Notes under the pieces: generated by a model
The model's database searches: none
The model's input: the letters and a program-made list of their open reading frames with translations, nothing else
What the model was told of the DNA's origin: nothing
Assembly (NCBI RefSeq): GCF_019925205.1
Contig: NC_083568.1
Coordinates: forward strand, 22,132,393-22,196,392
DNA: 64,000 nt
Reading direction: 5' to 3'
Source: Metopolophium dirhodum
Lineage: Eukaryota; Arthropoda; Insecta; Hemiptera; Aphididae
Position numbers and translations under genes: made by a program
Shown here: positions 37,776 through 52,427 of the stretch, in pieces
Layout of the letters: each line of letters opens with the position of its first letter
How positions within the stretch are numbered: position 1 is the first letter of the stretch

Positions 37776-38300
37776 TAATCCATATAAATATAAAAATGAA
37801 TGTACGTTTTGAAGAGGCTTATAGACTTAGAAACTATCGAACCAATTAGCACCAAACTTTGAAGACAAATTGAGACTCAGGGCTTCATTTTTCCACTCAT
37901 GTAGGTTGCTGTATAGGCTGGCACACAAAGAAATTTAATTTTGGTTCAAATAATATTTTGTTTATAATATATTATAATATGGTTGTTATTAGTTACAGGA
38001 ATAAAAGAGGCTTTTATATAATCTATTTACACACGTCATATTATTTTATAAATGAGTGTAGCAATGAGTATGTCTGTAGCTCGTATAATCAAAAACTACT
38101 CAACCAATTTTGACAAAAGTTTTCAAGATTGTTTTTAAAGATATCAAGAAAGTTTCAAGAGTAATTTGAATCGCGTTCAGATTTGTACCGAGTACATATC
38201 CAATCTGCCACAGGCGGATTGCCCATCTTGGTCTAATTATAGTTCACAAAGCGGGATACATCGGGATTCGCCGATTTGCCCGTGAACTGAGCTATATATT
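37776..38300 (+). mobile_element. Helitron-like non-autonomous repeat remnants
   Basis: Two blocks look like the 5' parts of insect Helitron-type elements: TATAAAAATGAATGTACG followed by an ACTATCGAACCAATTAGC motif (about 37785-37850), and AAAAACTACTCAACCAATTT (about 38091). After the second comes a GC-richer 3' part with CACAGGCGGATTGCCC and GGTCTAAT (about 38210-38237). An inverted repeat AGTTCAC (38241-38247) / GTGAACT (38282-38288) follows. The calls rest on remembered consensus features, so the class is tentative. Confidence 0.35.
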
Positions 38301-41300
38301 AACACGTAAATAGGTACACCAACCTATTTAGCGCCGTAATTTATATTTGTTATTTTTTCTCCCAGTTGAATTCTGGCCGTACAGATATAGTTATGTCATA
38401 TTATTTATTAATTAGTCTAACCTGACAGCTATTATACGTATACACTATATCTGTGCATATTGTTGTCATATCAGAGAATATGGAAAGTTGGTTTTTTTTT
38501 CAAAATCATTCTCGCAGCAATGTGGGATATAAGATAATTAAAACTAGCCTGTAGACGAGCTGACATCGAACACGCAATAAGGCAAAACAGAAGACACGAA
38601 AAGTTTGGATATAATATAATAATATGAAACAGTCATTTAAAACGACGTACATATGTGTGATAGACCGATGAAATCCGAAAATGATAGAAATGCAACCTAT
38701 ACAAATATTGTAAAGTTTACGTTATGGTATTTCTAACAAAATTCAAAGCTCGATTAGCATGTCACTACTGCCGATTTCGTCAAAATTGCCATTAATTAAG
38801 AAAGTTGTTGTCCGACCACCGCGCAGCCATAATACGACCACCATCGCCACAGACCGTTTGGGTTCACTTGAATTTAGCACGCTCACTGCGACATTTCGGG
38901 AAACTATAACCAAAGTTGTATCGTAACAAGATATAAATCAAGACAATAGAGAGATGATTTTTTTTCAAATTATTAAATTTCAATTTTCACGAATATTTTT
39001 AATTTCTATAATAATATAATTTTATTTCTATAGTAGATGGAAATGTATTACAAATCATCACGTCACTTATATCGTAACGTGGATCGAACGTTACCGCCGC
39101 TCATTGAAATATTGATTATGTGATATAATTTAATATCATACGTCTTTATATTATACTATGTTATAAAATCGAATTTACCATATTATGAAATTCGATATTT
39201 AAAATGTTTGCGACAACAGGCCCGGGAAATCTGACAGTTGAGCATATGTTACGATAAATAACAGATATCTACGCCACAGTAAGTTGTACTACACCGATAC
39301 TACACTTTAATCCGCTGGTTTTTGCGTGGAATCGAAATTATTCGGTTAAAAGTAAAATGAAAGACAAACGTATTCGCGGTGGCGAGGGGGCAAACAAAAA
39401 TATGGAAAAAAAACTGAAACAGACAAGATAAATGGATCTTACTTATCTGTTACGCCATAGTCAACCACCGGAACTGCCAATTTTTTTAAAAGTTCAAAGG
39501 TGAAACATACGCGTATACAGAACGCGCAGAGCCTAAGATGGGTTTTAGCATATTATTATACATATTACATAAAAACGTTTAGTCTCATAGCGGGACGCGA
39601 ATTCGGTCTGTGGTAAGGGAATCCCGATTCGTCCATTAAACACGTCTTAAGCTCATGATTGCCTATCACCTATAATGATAATATTCAATAATAAGTAAAC
39701 ATTAGTAGGTTGTGTACTTGTTACGAATGGCATACACACGGGTTTGATAAATGTATTTGTGAACATTTTAACTTCGCGTACAGAATTGATATGATCGGCC
39801 CAAATATTTATTAAATAATACTTTATGTTATTATGATCTGATCACATTCTGGTCGTATATAGTTTTATTGAGATTTGAGAACAATCTTATAAATATTTTA
39901 AATGTATATTGTTACAATAATAATATATTATATTATATGTATATTATGATACAGAGCACTCGGGTATATTTAATATTATATTATGTAGGTATATTTTTGA
40001 TGATATTATAGGAATATAGTTTGCATTAATATAATAATTTATAAAACCATAATATTTCATATTAACAATTTTTTAGAAATACCTGTGGATTGAAACCTAA
40101 TAATTATATTATGATGTTTTCCTCGAACTAAAATTAAATTCGGAATAAAGCATTTAGAAATAAATGTATAAATTACTTGCTTTATATTAAAAATTACTGA
40201 CAGTTGTGTCCAATACATCTAAAGGAATGCGTACAATTTGATCTTCGAAGGAACATCAGCAATCGTGGGTTTGATTGCTCTCAGCTCAAAAACATGTACT
40301 ACAACGAATATTACAGTTATTTATCTTTGCTTACGAATTTTTATATCATCACACACTACACATTCTTGCAGTGAGATCATTGTTTTAACACGATGAATGT
40401 TACGTGTGTGTGTCTATAATCTATATAATATCTGTTTAATATAATAGTTATAACTAATGAATGTATCGACGACGTGTGCTCGATTGGTCTGAAACTGTCA
40501 TCGTATATCACAATTTACAAAAACCACGATCACAATACCACAAATCTCGACAAAACACTAAATAAATATAATAATATTGTAAGCAAAATACAGGAATATC
40601 TTCTAATTGGAAAAAAAATGGACAAATCTTTTGTATAATTATATACGACGCATTGTATCAATATAATTACTAAACAATCGATGTAATACTAATATTAAGT
40701 ATTAATGTGCTGTTAATAATAAATTATAATATTATGGTCACTATACCGTTCGGTTTCAATTCATTTAATTCGATTATACAAACATCACGCCCGTTCGTGT
40801 TAACGTTGAGAATAATATTATAATATAGGAAAATCACTTCAGTGAGACCCATGAGACGTAGTATTAGGTATTTTTTATACTAATAATATTATACACTTCA
40901 CAGTATTGAGTAACACGGCGTCTTGAGTAGGCAATTTAGCTACACCAATTTCGTGAGTATAATATTATTTTATTCAGTATCTCATTACAACAGTCTTTAT
41001 AAGTACTACACAAAAATATTATAATACAATACATTTTATAAAATTGTTAGATTTTGATAACAATGAGTTTTGGATAGGTTACACTTCATTCTTCATTTGG
41101 TTTTCCATAATATCATATAAATAATATATATTTTTGTTGAATCGCAGAATAAGATATAGACTACCAAGTGCCTAATAATAGTACATTAATATGGGTTATT
41201 TAATGAGTGAATGTAATTTTTGAAAAACAAACACAAAGGCGATAATAAACATTTATATTTTTTATGTCTAAATTGTCATTTAATTTGAAATTTTACTAAA

Positions 41301-44300
41301 TTTAATCATAAATCGTTTCACCTGCTGATGTCTAATAATTATTAAATATTCAAAAATGATTGTTTTTTTTTTTCGATAGCTTATAATTTGTAAAATACAC
41401 TGATTATAAATGCACTATATATGAATATGATATTTATGATGATGTATTGAATATTCTTATCAGGTGAATCGGTAATAGTACGCATTTACAGTGACATCAG
41501 ATAATTAATTACATTAATACATTATACTGAGGGCTATCTGCATATCTACTGCAACATTATAATTCTCGAGCACTAATTTCTAGATTAAACGAGTTATTTT
41601 AATCAATGGCATTACACAATAAGACAAATGTCGTGATAAAAAATTTAGGCCATTATATTTCCAACCTGAGCTAAACACAGTCAAAATTATTTATATTCTA
41701 AAATGCTTGCCATTATTTCTCCAAGTGCCCTCCATATTATATGAATTAAAAAGTATAGCTTATTGGAACTTAATGATTTTAATTGGAAGTGAATGATTAA
41801 AAAATTTAAATAATAGAAGGAAAAATGAAAATTACATATCAAGATATAATATTAAATTATTTTAAAGTTATTACTATTAGTAAATATATATATATAAATT
41901 ATAAAATATCCTTAGAAATACTGGCTGACACACTTTTTCCGATAAGAACCGTTTTTCATATGCGATGATTTATTACTGAATTGAAATATAGCACATAAAC
42001 TATTATAGTGACCTACTCAATGATTGAATCAAATTAAGTCAAAATATAGATAAAAAATGTACTATACAACAAACCGACTTCTACGATTTTTTTTATATTG
42101 CAATTTTCCTGATAGTATAATACAGTGTATTTTGTTTTGTTATGTGTAATCAGTGAAAAAACAGGAGACAACACCTATATTGTTGAAATAGTATTTAATA
42201 TGTACGAAAATAATAACTTTGTACGATTTTTTGTCTACTGTATGGACGAGTTTCGTAATCATAGACCATATTAATATTATTATTTCGTCCAATAAACAAA
42301 TTGTATTACCACTTGAGGTGGCTTCGTTTTAGCATACATACTAGGTAGTATCACGGGAGGACTTAAAACTTTTCTATGGTTACAATTATGATACATTTTA
42401 CTTAGTGAAAAAAATTAAAAATCAATGCTATAGTAAATAAATAAATAAATATACCTCCACAAGAGTAAAAATTAGACCGTTTTAGATTATAAATTAGACA
42501 AAAAAATACATATTCTACAACACATATGCATATTAAATAAAAATGTTAGGTGTATAAAAGATTAAGGTGAAAATCAAGGTAATAATATTATGCAAATGTT
42601 TACAATAGTTATAATATTATTAAAATATTTACTAAATATTATGAACCAGAGTATAACGTGAAAGTTGTGTATTACTAACAAATACTGATGACAGAGATGT
42701 CAATAACGTCGCATACATCTGGCAAAACTTTATACGCATCAGATACGATGGCAGCAGAAGTCTGATTTCGTGTCAGCTGCTGTGAGTTCTTTTTTTGATT
42801 CTCAAGTCCCATTAAATGACATTTCAAAAGACCATCGTTGCTAAGTTTTTCTGTTTAACTTCAAATGTGATTCTCAGCAGGCAAATTACGGTCTTTGGTT
42901 ACGTTTTCAAAACAAAAAACATGAAAAAAAATGTACGTAAAACATAATATCATACAATGCGTGCTATATAAATCCATTTTCAAAAAAATGTCTTAAACAA
43001 AACTAACAAAAACATATAACGAATAGAATTTATTGTTTGTGCATTATTCTTTAATAATGAATATTATAATAATACAAATAATATTGTTTTATACATTTTA
43101 ATTTTTCACATGACAATATATTATTATGAGGTATACCTATAAGAGTATAATGTGTACACAACATACAAATTTTACAAATTATCCAATGCATTGTACATTT
43201 ATTATGCATTTCATACATTTTAAACTTAAAATTGATATCAATTACATAATGAGGTTAACTTGTAATCTACACCTACCATGATATTCTAAAAGGCAATTTA
43301 AATTGTATTAAAATAATTTAAAAGCGATAGTATAATATGATCCTAAGTACAAAATGGATATTACGTAAATGAAAAATGATAGTACATGTGACGTCAAAAT
43401 ATTTATTAAATAGGTGAAACATTTTAAAATTATATTGTGTTAAATGCTTCTTAAAAAAGTGTAATTCTCGATAAATGATAAATTGTTTAACAAAAAAAAA
43501 ATAAAAGTTTGTTAAATATAAGATGTTACGGTTATTGTGTTTTATTATCATTATTTTTTTAATACATCGTTTCAAAATCTATGAAAATATGATTGGTTTA
43601 AATAATAATACATTTAAAACGAATATTTCAATATGGTAAAATTATGAAAATTCTATTAGTTTTACTAAAAAATAGCTGCAAATAATCACTAAATCCAATA
43701 CATTCGATGTTTATTTATCGTAAGACACCACATCATCGATTATCTTTTATCGATTACGTTTGAAGAAACGTTGCAACAGAAATAAAAAAGTTGGTGGACA
43801 TGTGCACACGTACTCAATTTGAAAGAATTTGATTTACTCGTAGATGAGCGAGTAAATTCGTGTCCCACTTACATAAGTTGCGAACAACAATTCCCCAGTA
43901 TATGGCCAATGTGGTGTACGTGTACGTCTTCGTAATTAATGTGTTCAAATTCACGCGTTATTTGATTACAATTAATTGAAAAAGTAAATTAAATTCAATA
44001 AGTTTTGAACCTGTAGATGCCAGATGAGGAGTTCAAAATTAATATAATTTGTCGATTCTTCAAAATAATTTTCATCTAACGAGCGGAGGCACAGAAATTC
44101 TAAAAATGCTCCTTATTTCACAATTGTTTAGGTCTCAGGGGATACCCATGCAATATAATATGACATAATAATTTGTTTTCCTATTTGTTGATTAGCTAAT
44201 TTACTGTCGTTTTGTATATTTATTGTATTTTATATTTTATATGTATTATATATTATTATTACGTTTAAGTTATCTGTAAATTTTTTGTAAATACACATTC

Positions 44301-45468
44301 TTAATATGTAAACATTGTATGTTTAGGCGTTAATAAACAAACAATAATCATAACAATAATTTGCAAATGTGATTTTTCATTAAACTGTGTAACACTACCG
44401 TATGGACGCAGAAAAACACGCGTTATCAAAATTAAAACGCATTGAACCTAAATTAATATAACATAGGTTAACGCAGAAACACGTCATATTCTTTGTTAAT
44501 GTAAAATATATCAACGTTAATCATTCCAAAGTAACACGATCTATTATACTGGTAAAGTGGTAAGTACACGATGTTTTCCGTGTATGATATAATTGTATTC
44601 ATTAAATACAACGAAGTATGCCGACATAACATTTTTATCGATCAAAAAACTTTTAAACGCAATAATAACTTTGATGCTAGTTTTAAGCAGATTAAAAAAT
44701 CTCGTTTATTTACTTCCACTATAATCAATAAAATATAAATTAATAAAATCTATGAAGCATTTTACCCGAAGACCTTTCATATTTTTCGCCAAAAACATTA
44801 TACTAATATTACTTTGATAAAATTTGCTGCATAACTTTTAGTTCTATACTATAAAAAAATGTAAATACGTTTATTCGTTACTGGACATTGTTGCTGTATA
44901 CCAATAGTTCGTTGAAATAGTTTCACAATCGACAAAACTATTTTACAAAATTTAACGAGTCGTTTATTTATCAGGGTTTTTGACCCACGCAACAACTTAA
45001 ATATATATACTCTGTCTTATTTAAATCACGTGATATTATAATTATTATTAATTATGTGTATGAGCGATGAAAAAAATGTATAGGAGTTACACCAGAATCA
45101 TTGTAATTATTAAACCCAGAGTTGTTTTATAATTTCCCGATTATTATAATAACTTGTAAGACGTATGATATTATATTATAAGAAATCAAATTGTATACAA
45201 AGTATAGTTTTAAAATTAAGAAAAATAAGTACTAATATAATATAAGATGAGTAACTAAAACATTGGATGTAGGTATCTCTAATATACTAAATATTATATT
45301 CTCTGTGTCAGTATCCGAGATTATAAACAAACATTTCACAAATTTTCAGGAATTCGGGTTAAGCTGAATGGTGATTACATGGGTTTAAAGGTTGGACACT
45401 ACAATATATACTCACCTTCTGTCTATAATATATTATACAGAAATAGTGTGAACATTAATTTTACCTAA
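38301..45468. other. Long AT-rich intergenic stretch, no gene recognised
   Basis: Mostly low-complexity AT DNA. Slightly GC-richer spots at about 38790-38920, 39350-39660 and 42690-42860 have short open frames; the last, on the minus strand (42675-42863), ends DAYKVLPDVCDVIDISVIS but has no splice or start support. Nothing else to report. Confidence 0.45.
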
Positions 45469-45470
45469 AT

Positions 45471-45596
45471 GGAGACAGAGGGAAAAAGAGACAGAAACAG
45501 ACAAAGAGACAGAGTGAGATAGTGAGAGAGAAAATTTGAAAGAGAGAGAGAGAAGGAGATAGACAGAAAGAGAAACAGAATAGGGGACGGAGAGAA
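45471..45596. repeat. Purine-rich GA/GACA tract
   Basis: About 125 bases with almost only A and G on the plus strand, built from GAGACAGA and GAGAGA words. A decayed microsatellite or polypurine tract. Confidence 0.85.
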
Positions 45597-47811
45597 TATT
45601 ATAACAAAGTGTGGTTGAAATTGATTTCGAAGACGTTATGTCAATTTAATTTATGATACGTCTAACTAATAATGCTAATATAATAATTATTAATATACGC
45701 ACATATTTGTATAAGCTACCATCATATTTTAATGTTGACCAATATATTATTATATTATAATATATATGAAAATTTCGTCGCATTCGAATATATTTTATAA
45801 CTATTATCATACATATCTACACTATCCGTTACAATTTCAGTATGGTCAAATAAATCTCAATATCAATTGTAATAATTTTATGTTACAAAAGTAGTTTCAA
45901 TCTAAAACATACACTTAATTATTAGTAAACTATCATCGTTTTTATCATAATGAAACACTACAGTTTGTGTTTGTATTACGTTTAATAGTACAATATGTTC
46001 TGAGGTGGTATAATCTTGCTTATTCTGCGTCTTATTTGGTGAATGTATTATTGTTATTTGTCAAACGCTGTACGTTGTTTACAAAAACTATGCATTGTTA
46101 CAACGATGGTTTCTATACTCGTTCAAACGTCGTCAAGACCAATGACTGATGTGTTGTAGAGATTTGGGGGCACTGTTCCGCACAATACTTAAATTTTGTT
46201 TTAACATAATTTGTAGTTTTAATCACTGATTCAATAACGCACTTCAAAGAGTCGAAATTCACTGCAGGGTTCTTAAAATATATAAATACTTTAACATCTT
46301 TGCAGTGATTTGTGCCATATGTTACGAGTGAGATTCAGTTTGATAAATATGTCATTTTTGATCGTTCAAAGTAATGTAATTATGTTCTAAAAATATTGGA
46401 AAAACCTCGCAAAAAAAAAATTCAAGAACAATTTTATTATAATTTGTTCAAAATATATATTGTTTTAATAACAGTCAGTGTCCCCTGACTGATGAATACT
46501 TATGGTAAGTCATAATAGGGTAAAAGGTTAAACACTTTTGAAAATCATGGGCATTAAATTTTAAATAATTATTACACAACCCATATAATATGGTGAGGAT
46601 AAGTACATTTTCTAATCATAGACGCATTTATAATTATTTCGTATGTTTCAAAATGATAACACAAATATTGAAATATTATTTGCCATACTATATAATTTGA
46701 ATAATATTGACTTGGTTTGTTCAGTTCGTAAAATCGAATTCGTTTGAAACGTTTTAGTTGATTAATAATATCACGTCCGTTTCGGAATGAAGTGTAAAAC
46801 ATTCAAAATTGAATAAAATTATAATTAAAATTCATCCGTAGTGTTTGCAAAAATTATTTAGCTATTCAATGAATTATTGAAAATATAATATAACATATCA
46901 TGTACTTATTATTATTAATGTTAAACAATCTAGTTTTATTATTTTATTGATGTTCTATTTTTTTTTTTTTTTTTTATTGGATCTTAAAATGTTTCTTAAG
47001 AAAAATAATATATTTTGTTAATGATTGTTCAGATGTTCCACATAATATATTTTGATAATATTATTTATCCCAGAAAAGCCTGGCGGCTAGTCAATTAATT
47101 ATTAGAAAGAAATAACATATAAAAACAAATACCTATATATTGTATTAGCTTGTTACTTAATGTTCTTTAATATATATATAATAATGTTTTAATACGAAAA
47201 ACTCAATATATCTAGCAATTGTTGAGATAGTATTATAAGGATTAAAAATAAAAAAATATGTTAAGAGTTGTTATAAATGTTTTTACACAATAATAGGTTT
47301 GTAAGGTTTTTGATTTCTAAAAGAAAGTTTTTGTCTCGAACTAGAGAAAAAAACACAATACGAAAAACCAACAATAGTTCTCGTAAAATACTAAGAAATA
47401 GGATAAATAATTTCAATGGGTAATTATAAAATTGTATTAAACTTTTAGATAATGTACAATATAAAGAGTTTAGGTAATAAAATCATAATTTATTTTATGT
47501 ACGATGTTATTAATGAGTAATATTAAATAAACTAATAATATTATAAAAGATTACAATAAGATACCTAAAATCTACATAGAAGTGCATACACATGAAGTAA
47601 ATACATAATACGTTTAGTATTAAATAACCATTATTACTTATAAGTGTAATAATAAAAAAATAATAATTAAATAATAAATTAAATAATTTAATAGAACAAA
47701 ATAATTACAAACAAAAAACCACGTTAACCTTGTATTGTATTTAAATTAACGCTTAAAGAAAACCAACATTTTCACAGATAATAACTCAATGAAATAAAAA
47801 CGAAAAAGGTG
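45597..47811. other. AT-rich intergenic stretch, nothing recognised
   Basis: Small frames at 45967-46149 (plus) and 46572-46802 (minus) have no recognisable features. A long T-run lies near 46960. Confidence 0.45.
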
Positions 47812-49230
47812 AGTAAGTGGATGTCGCTCTGCTGTACATTAGGTTACAAGTGGGTCACTGTAATGGATGGTGTTAAATTTGAATTCAATGATATAATATC
47901 ATTGCATAAGAAAAACGTTTCTGAGCGAAAACGGTCAGTCAGCCTATGATATTACCAAGTATATTTAATGATATTACTGTGAATAAACTATAAAGTAATT
48001 TATATATAACCTATTTACGTGAAGCCTTGTTTTCAATTTTCAATCTTTAGCTATAAAATTTGAACATTTTATAAATTTTTAACAAGAAAAAAATTATTAA
48101 ACTTTAAATTTGATACATTTTGTCAAAATTTGAACTTTAAATGCTTATAAAAAAAAATTGTGCCTATGTATTTTTAATATTTTTCAACTGCTATTAGAAC
48201 GATATATCAGGAGCTCTATATTACGTTTTCATGCTTTTTTACCCAACAAATAAAATTTTATTGATATTTATAGAAAAAAAAACTAAAAAAATTGAAAACT
48301 GACAATGTCCGTAAACAGCTCAAAAAGAGTCAAATTATTTTAAAAGTTTTATCGTGTATAAAAAATGCTAATATAAACATTCAGTGAAATTTTCAAGTAT
48401 CTACAGTCTTTCGTTTTTTAATTACAACAAAATAAGAAAATCGTTACATGAGATATCGAGTGAATATCAAATGTTGTAAAAATATAAATTTCAAACGCTC
48501 ATAAAAATTTTATTTGACTTTTTTGTAGACATTTTTTTTTTGATAAAGATAGACTAACTTATGGATAATCTTGTATTATATTTTCAAATCTTAGATTTAA
48601 AAACAAAAATTTTAATGAATTCTCAACTCAAAATAATTTGCTAATTTTCGTGATTTTTCCGTATTTTGTCAAAATTTGAACTTTAAATGCTTATAAATAA
48701 AAACTGTGACCAAGGATTTTTAATTTTTTTCATCTGCCTTTAAAACAATAACCTAGGAGCCTTCTATTAAATTTTCAATCTTTTTTTACTCAACAGATAC
48801 AATTGATATTTATAGAAAAAAAAACTAAAAAAAATGGAAATTGACATTGTCCGTAAACAGCTCAAAATAAGTCAATATATTATGGTGTATAGGAAATGCA
48901 ATTATATATATTCAGTCAAAATGTCATGTCCCTACGGTCATTTGTTTTAGAGTTACACCAAAAACCAAAATCGATTTTCTCGAAAACAGATTTTGCGTAA
49001 AAATTCCCGTTTTTCCTTTGTTTTTCACGTCGCTTTTGAAAACTACTGAGAAATTTTTACTTTTGACCCCCCAAAGTACAAACTAGATTCACTTTCCTAT
49101 CAGAAAAGTTACTGTTGAAGAAAATCCAAGCACTTTTACTGACCTAAAAGGTGATGATAGACACAAAAATAAAAAACTCACATCATTGTAAAATCAATAC
49201 ATTCATCGTTCCACTCAGAATCTAAAAATA
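47812..49230 (+). repeat. 1.4-kb dispersed repeat with internal ~545-bp duplication
   Basis: The left end (about 47815-47930) matches a minus-strand segment at 59145-59250, which shows it is a dispersed family. Inside, the word TGTCAAAATTTGAACTTTAA occurs at 48121 and 48667, and the word GTCCGTAAACAGCTCAAAA occurs near 48307 and 48849, giving a period of about 542-546 bases. Each unit also has a TTGATATTTATAGAAAAAAA segment. The right end near 49200-49227 reads CATTCATCGTTCCACTCAGAATCT. No coding frame; likely a non-autonomous DNA element, class unknown. Confidence 0.7.
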
Positions 49231-49302
49231 AATATTTATATTAACACTTGGTATTATTTAAAGATAAAAAAAAAACGGAAAAAAGGTATCATGAAACTAG
49301 GT

Positions 49303-49380
49303 CAGTGGTTCTCAACGTTTTTTTATTCACGTACCTCTTTCTCTCTGTCTCACCACTATTTCACGTACCCCAAATATCAA
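49303..49380 (+). mobile_element. hAT-type element end
   Basis: CAGTGGTTCTCAACG followed by a T-run and CACGTACC words is typical of the terminal inverted repeat of hAT elements. The opposite end (GAACCACTG on the same strand) was not found before 50 kb, so this looks like a single remaining end. Confidence 0.5.
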
Positions 49381-52022
49381 TTTTGAATATAAATAATGAA
49401 AAATAATAATGATAATAATAATTTTTAAGGAAAATTTGGAAAATTTGGAAATATTTATAATAATAAGTATTTAAGTAAATGTATTTAAAAATATCCTAAA
49501 TGGATGAATTTGTATCTGTATTTAAATATAAAAAAGAATTACGGAATAACTGAAATTTGTTACAAACAATTTGACAACGTCGCATCACATTTCACGCACA
49601 ATCATACGCTTTTAAATATTCAAAATCATGTTCTTTGTTATTCCAGCACTGTGCGCAATCGTATGCCCAAAAAGGTAAAACGCGCGCAATCGTAATCCAC
49701 CGGATAAGTTATACCGTAGACTAAACTTTTTTCACCTAAAACATTTCATATTATATTATTTAATGTATTATCGTTTGTAATATTCAATACTAAAACACAG
49801 TAAGACGATGTACTATGTGTGAATTGTAAATGGCTTGACATTTTTCTATATACCTACCTATATTGTTAATTGTAATTTGTATTCTGTATAGACAATTTTT
49901 AGAACACAGTATAACAAAGTAACAAAACTCTTGAGGAAAAATCTTAAATTTCGTATAAAAATCCAATTTTGTCATAGTTCAACTTAAAATGACTTGGGAA
50001 AAAAATGTTGTTTGTGCATCAATGATATTTTTAAACTTCTTTAAGAACACTTATGAAGACTTCTAGATTAAACTGTCAAGCCATATAGCTATTAAATTTA
50101 AAATTGTATGAATATTCCAATTTTCGTGTTTTTGACAACATGTGTACTTAAAAAATTTATTTTTTAATTTAAAATATGTCTTCATAAGCTATAAATGCTT
50201 ATGGTTTTGGTGAACCACATTATTGCTGATCAGTATAATATTTTGACTATAGTTTAGTCAATGGATACAAAACTCCGTGACACGCGAAGAACTTCGTATA
50301 ATGCGGTGTGTGGTTCTGCGCAATAATTATTATAATCCGAGAAATAATTATACCGGGATAATTAAGATATTATTTTGCTCACATCGTCTTTAACTTCGTA
50401 ATAACTTACCCGTTAATGTGCAATAAAAAATAATGTCGGTCGTAAAATTTTAAACAGCGGGTATCACATTAACTTTCCCCCCTTTCCGTGTGGGTTGTTG
50501 CGGGATTAGGCCATAACGATTTTAATTTACTTAATTGAATTGTATCACAGTTGAAATTTAATTTTCAATTTATTTTGATTTTCTGAAAATTATTTCTATA
50601 TTTTGGTTTGCTTTATTGGATGCACATTATTACAAACCTCAATTAGTGTAAATTGACGGTACGACGAGTTGGACATTTGCCAGATATGGTCTGTTTTAGA
50701 ATAGATTATATGGATATATTTGCATGAGTAATATAACGTAGATAATATTATGAATACCAAAGTGTATTTCCTAATGGTGGATAATAATAATTGTCTGGTG
50801 TGCAATTAGTGTAGAAGTAGAACATGTCTAGTTCAAAGTTACGAAATGTAGTACTAGTTAAATATAAACAGAATAAATAATTAAAAACATTTAATAAATC
50901 TAGTTAAGCATAATTATGGTGCTATAATCATATGCCGATTTAATATCAATTTAAAAATGAAGACCAAGATTTGAAGGGTCATCCACACGTTACATCCCCT
51001 CCACCCTCAAATCATCCACTGGTTTGCTAACTACAAGCAAAAACGCATTAATTGGTTTATAGTTTATAAGTTATAAGTTAAGTGTGCAACGTTATTTCTT
51101 ATTTGGAAGTTTATAACATCATAGGAAAAACATTCAGAAGAAGAAAAAGTTATAAATGAGTGAAAATATAAATATTAGGTACCAACCAAAAGGTTCAATA
51201 TAACTTTTTTGATCTTGACGGAAATTATTAACATTTTTACCTTATTTTGTTTTTTTTAAATTAAGATTTACTAGGAACCAAAACAAATTTAAAAACATAA
51301 TGGTTAAACAACTTTATAAATTCTTAGATTAAATAATAATAAAAACCATTTATTACGAAAAATTATATTACATTTTGAAGGTTAAAATTGCTCTCCTGAA
51401 CAATTTTATATTCTGAGATGAAACCTTTTGGTTCTGAACCCACACAACATCTTATCAATTTCATCCAAATTTGAGTTTCAACACACCATCGGATGTTGCC
51501 AAAATATAATTTCAGAAAAATTAGTCCATTTTTTATATTTTGTACCTAGAGTCTTGATTTCGATAAATTACAACTTCAATCTATAATAATATACATTTAA
51601 CCATCATAGTATGAAATGGGAAAGGACTATAGGCAGTAAAAGTAACACCACGTAACCGGGTTGCCCTATCGGATTTACCACTAACCAAACTTATCCAGCC
51701 ACAATGTTTGTTTAATAACAACTATATGCTGTCGACCAGACGCTTTTGGTCAAAAGTGGCAGTAGGCTCTTTAGTGTCTATAAATATTATACCAATGTAC
51801 ATCATGTGCACGGTATTTAAAACACGGCAGTTACAATATTGGCAGTGATATTGCAGTAGTTCAAAATAAATAAATGGTGCAAGACCAAAATTAATAACAA
51901 ATATGTATCAAAAGAGCGAGTAATAAAATAACTATTGTAATGTCACAGAATTTCAGCCTCTTGTCCAGGGAATTATTGAAACTATTTTACTAAGAAACAA
52001 ATTTAATTAAATGTAATATATT
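49381..52022. other. AT-rich stretch without recognised gene
   Basis: Small frames at 49504-49695 (plus), 49790-49975 and 50596-50805 (minus) have no recognisable protein. The first may be interior sequence of the hAT-like element. Confidence 0.4.
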
Positions 52023-52427
52023 ATGTTTACCTTTATCATAGTTAGTATTGGCACTGCGGCTGTTATTTGCCTTCCTCTCATCTCGTCACTCTACCAGCTC
52101 ACAACTGGAGTGAATTCCAGGAATGAGCCTTTAATTATAAAAAGTAGGCGATATCCCGCAAAATACTGGTATTGGACATCTCTGTTCACTTTTATCAACT
52201 GCAACGCCATTCGGCACAACGACACTACGACTTTTGAGACTACCCCTGTTTTCGGTTACGGATATAACTACTGGTCAGTTAGCATTTCAGACAACCATCG
52301 AAATGGGACTGTTCAATATAAATCGAGAACACGAAAAAAAGCAAGATGCACAGGAATAGAATACAATAATATAAGGCATATCATAAAACAGGTCAAGTCT
52401 TATAATACGTTAGTATCGTTTTCGTAG
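52023..52427 (+). pseudogene. Unrecognised 134-codon open frame, possibly a decayed membrane-protein fragment
   Basis: The frame begins with a hydrophobic segment (about residues 3-24) followed by PLIIKSRRYP and an aromatic YWYWTSLFTF stretch. The pattern of one membrane segment, a loop with a YP pair and more aromatic residues reminded me of insect chemoreceptors of the 7tm_6 family, but I cannot identify a diagnostic motif. Near 52300 a different frame carries FNINREHEKKQ, which would fit a frameshifted pseudogene. The region is richer in G+C than its surroundings. It may equally be non-coding. Confidence 0.25.

Noticed and set aside
42675..42863. Minus-strand frame ending DAYKVLPDVCDVIDISVIS
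   Set aside because: Protein-like composition but no family, start, donor or acceptor support; mentioned only as a patch.
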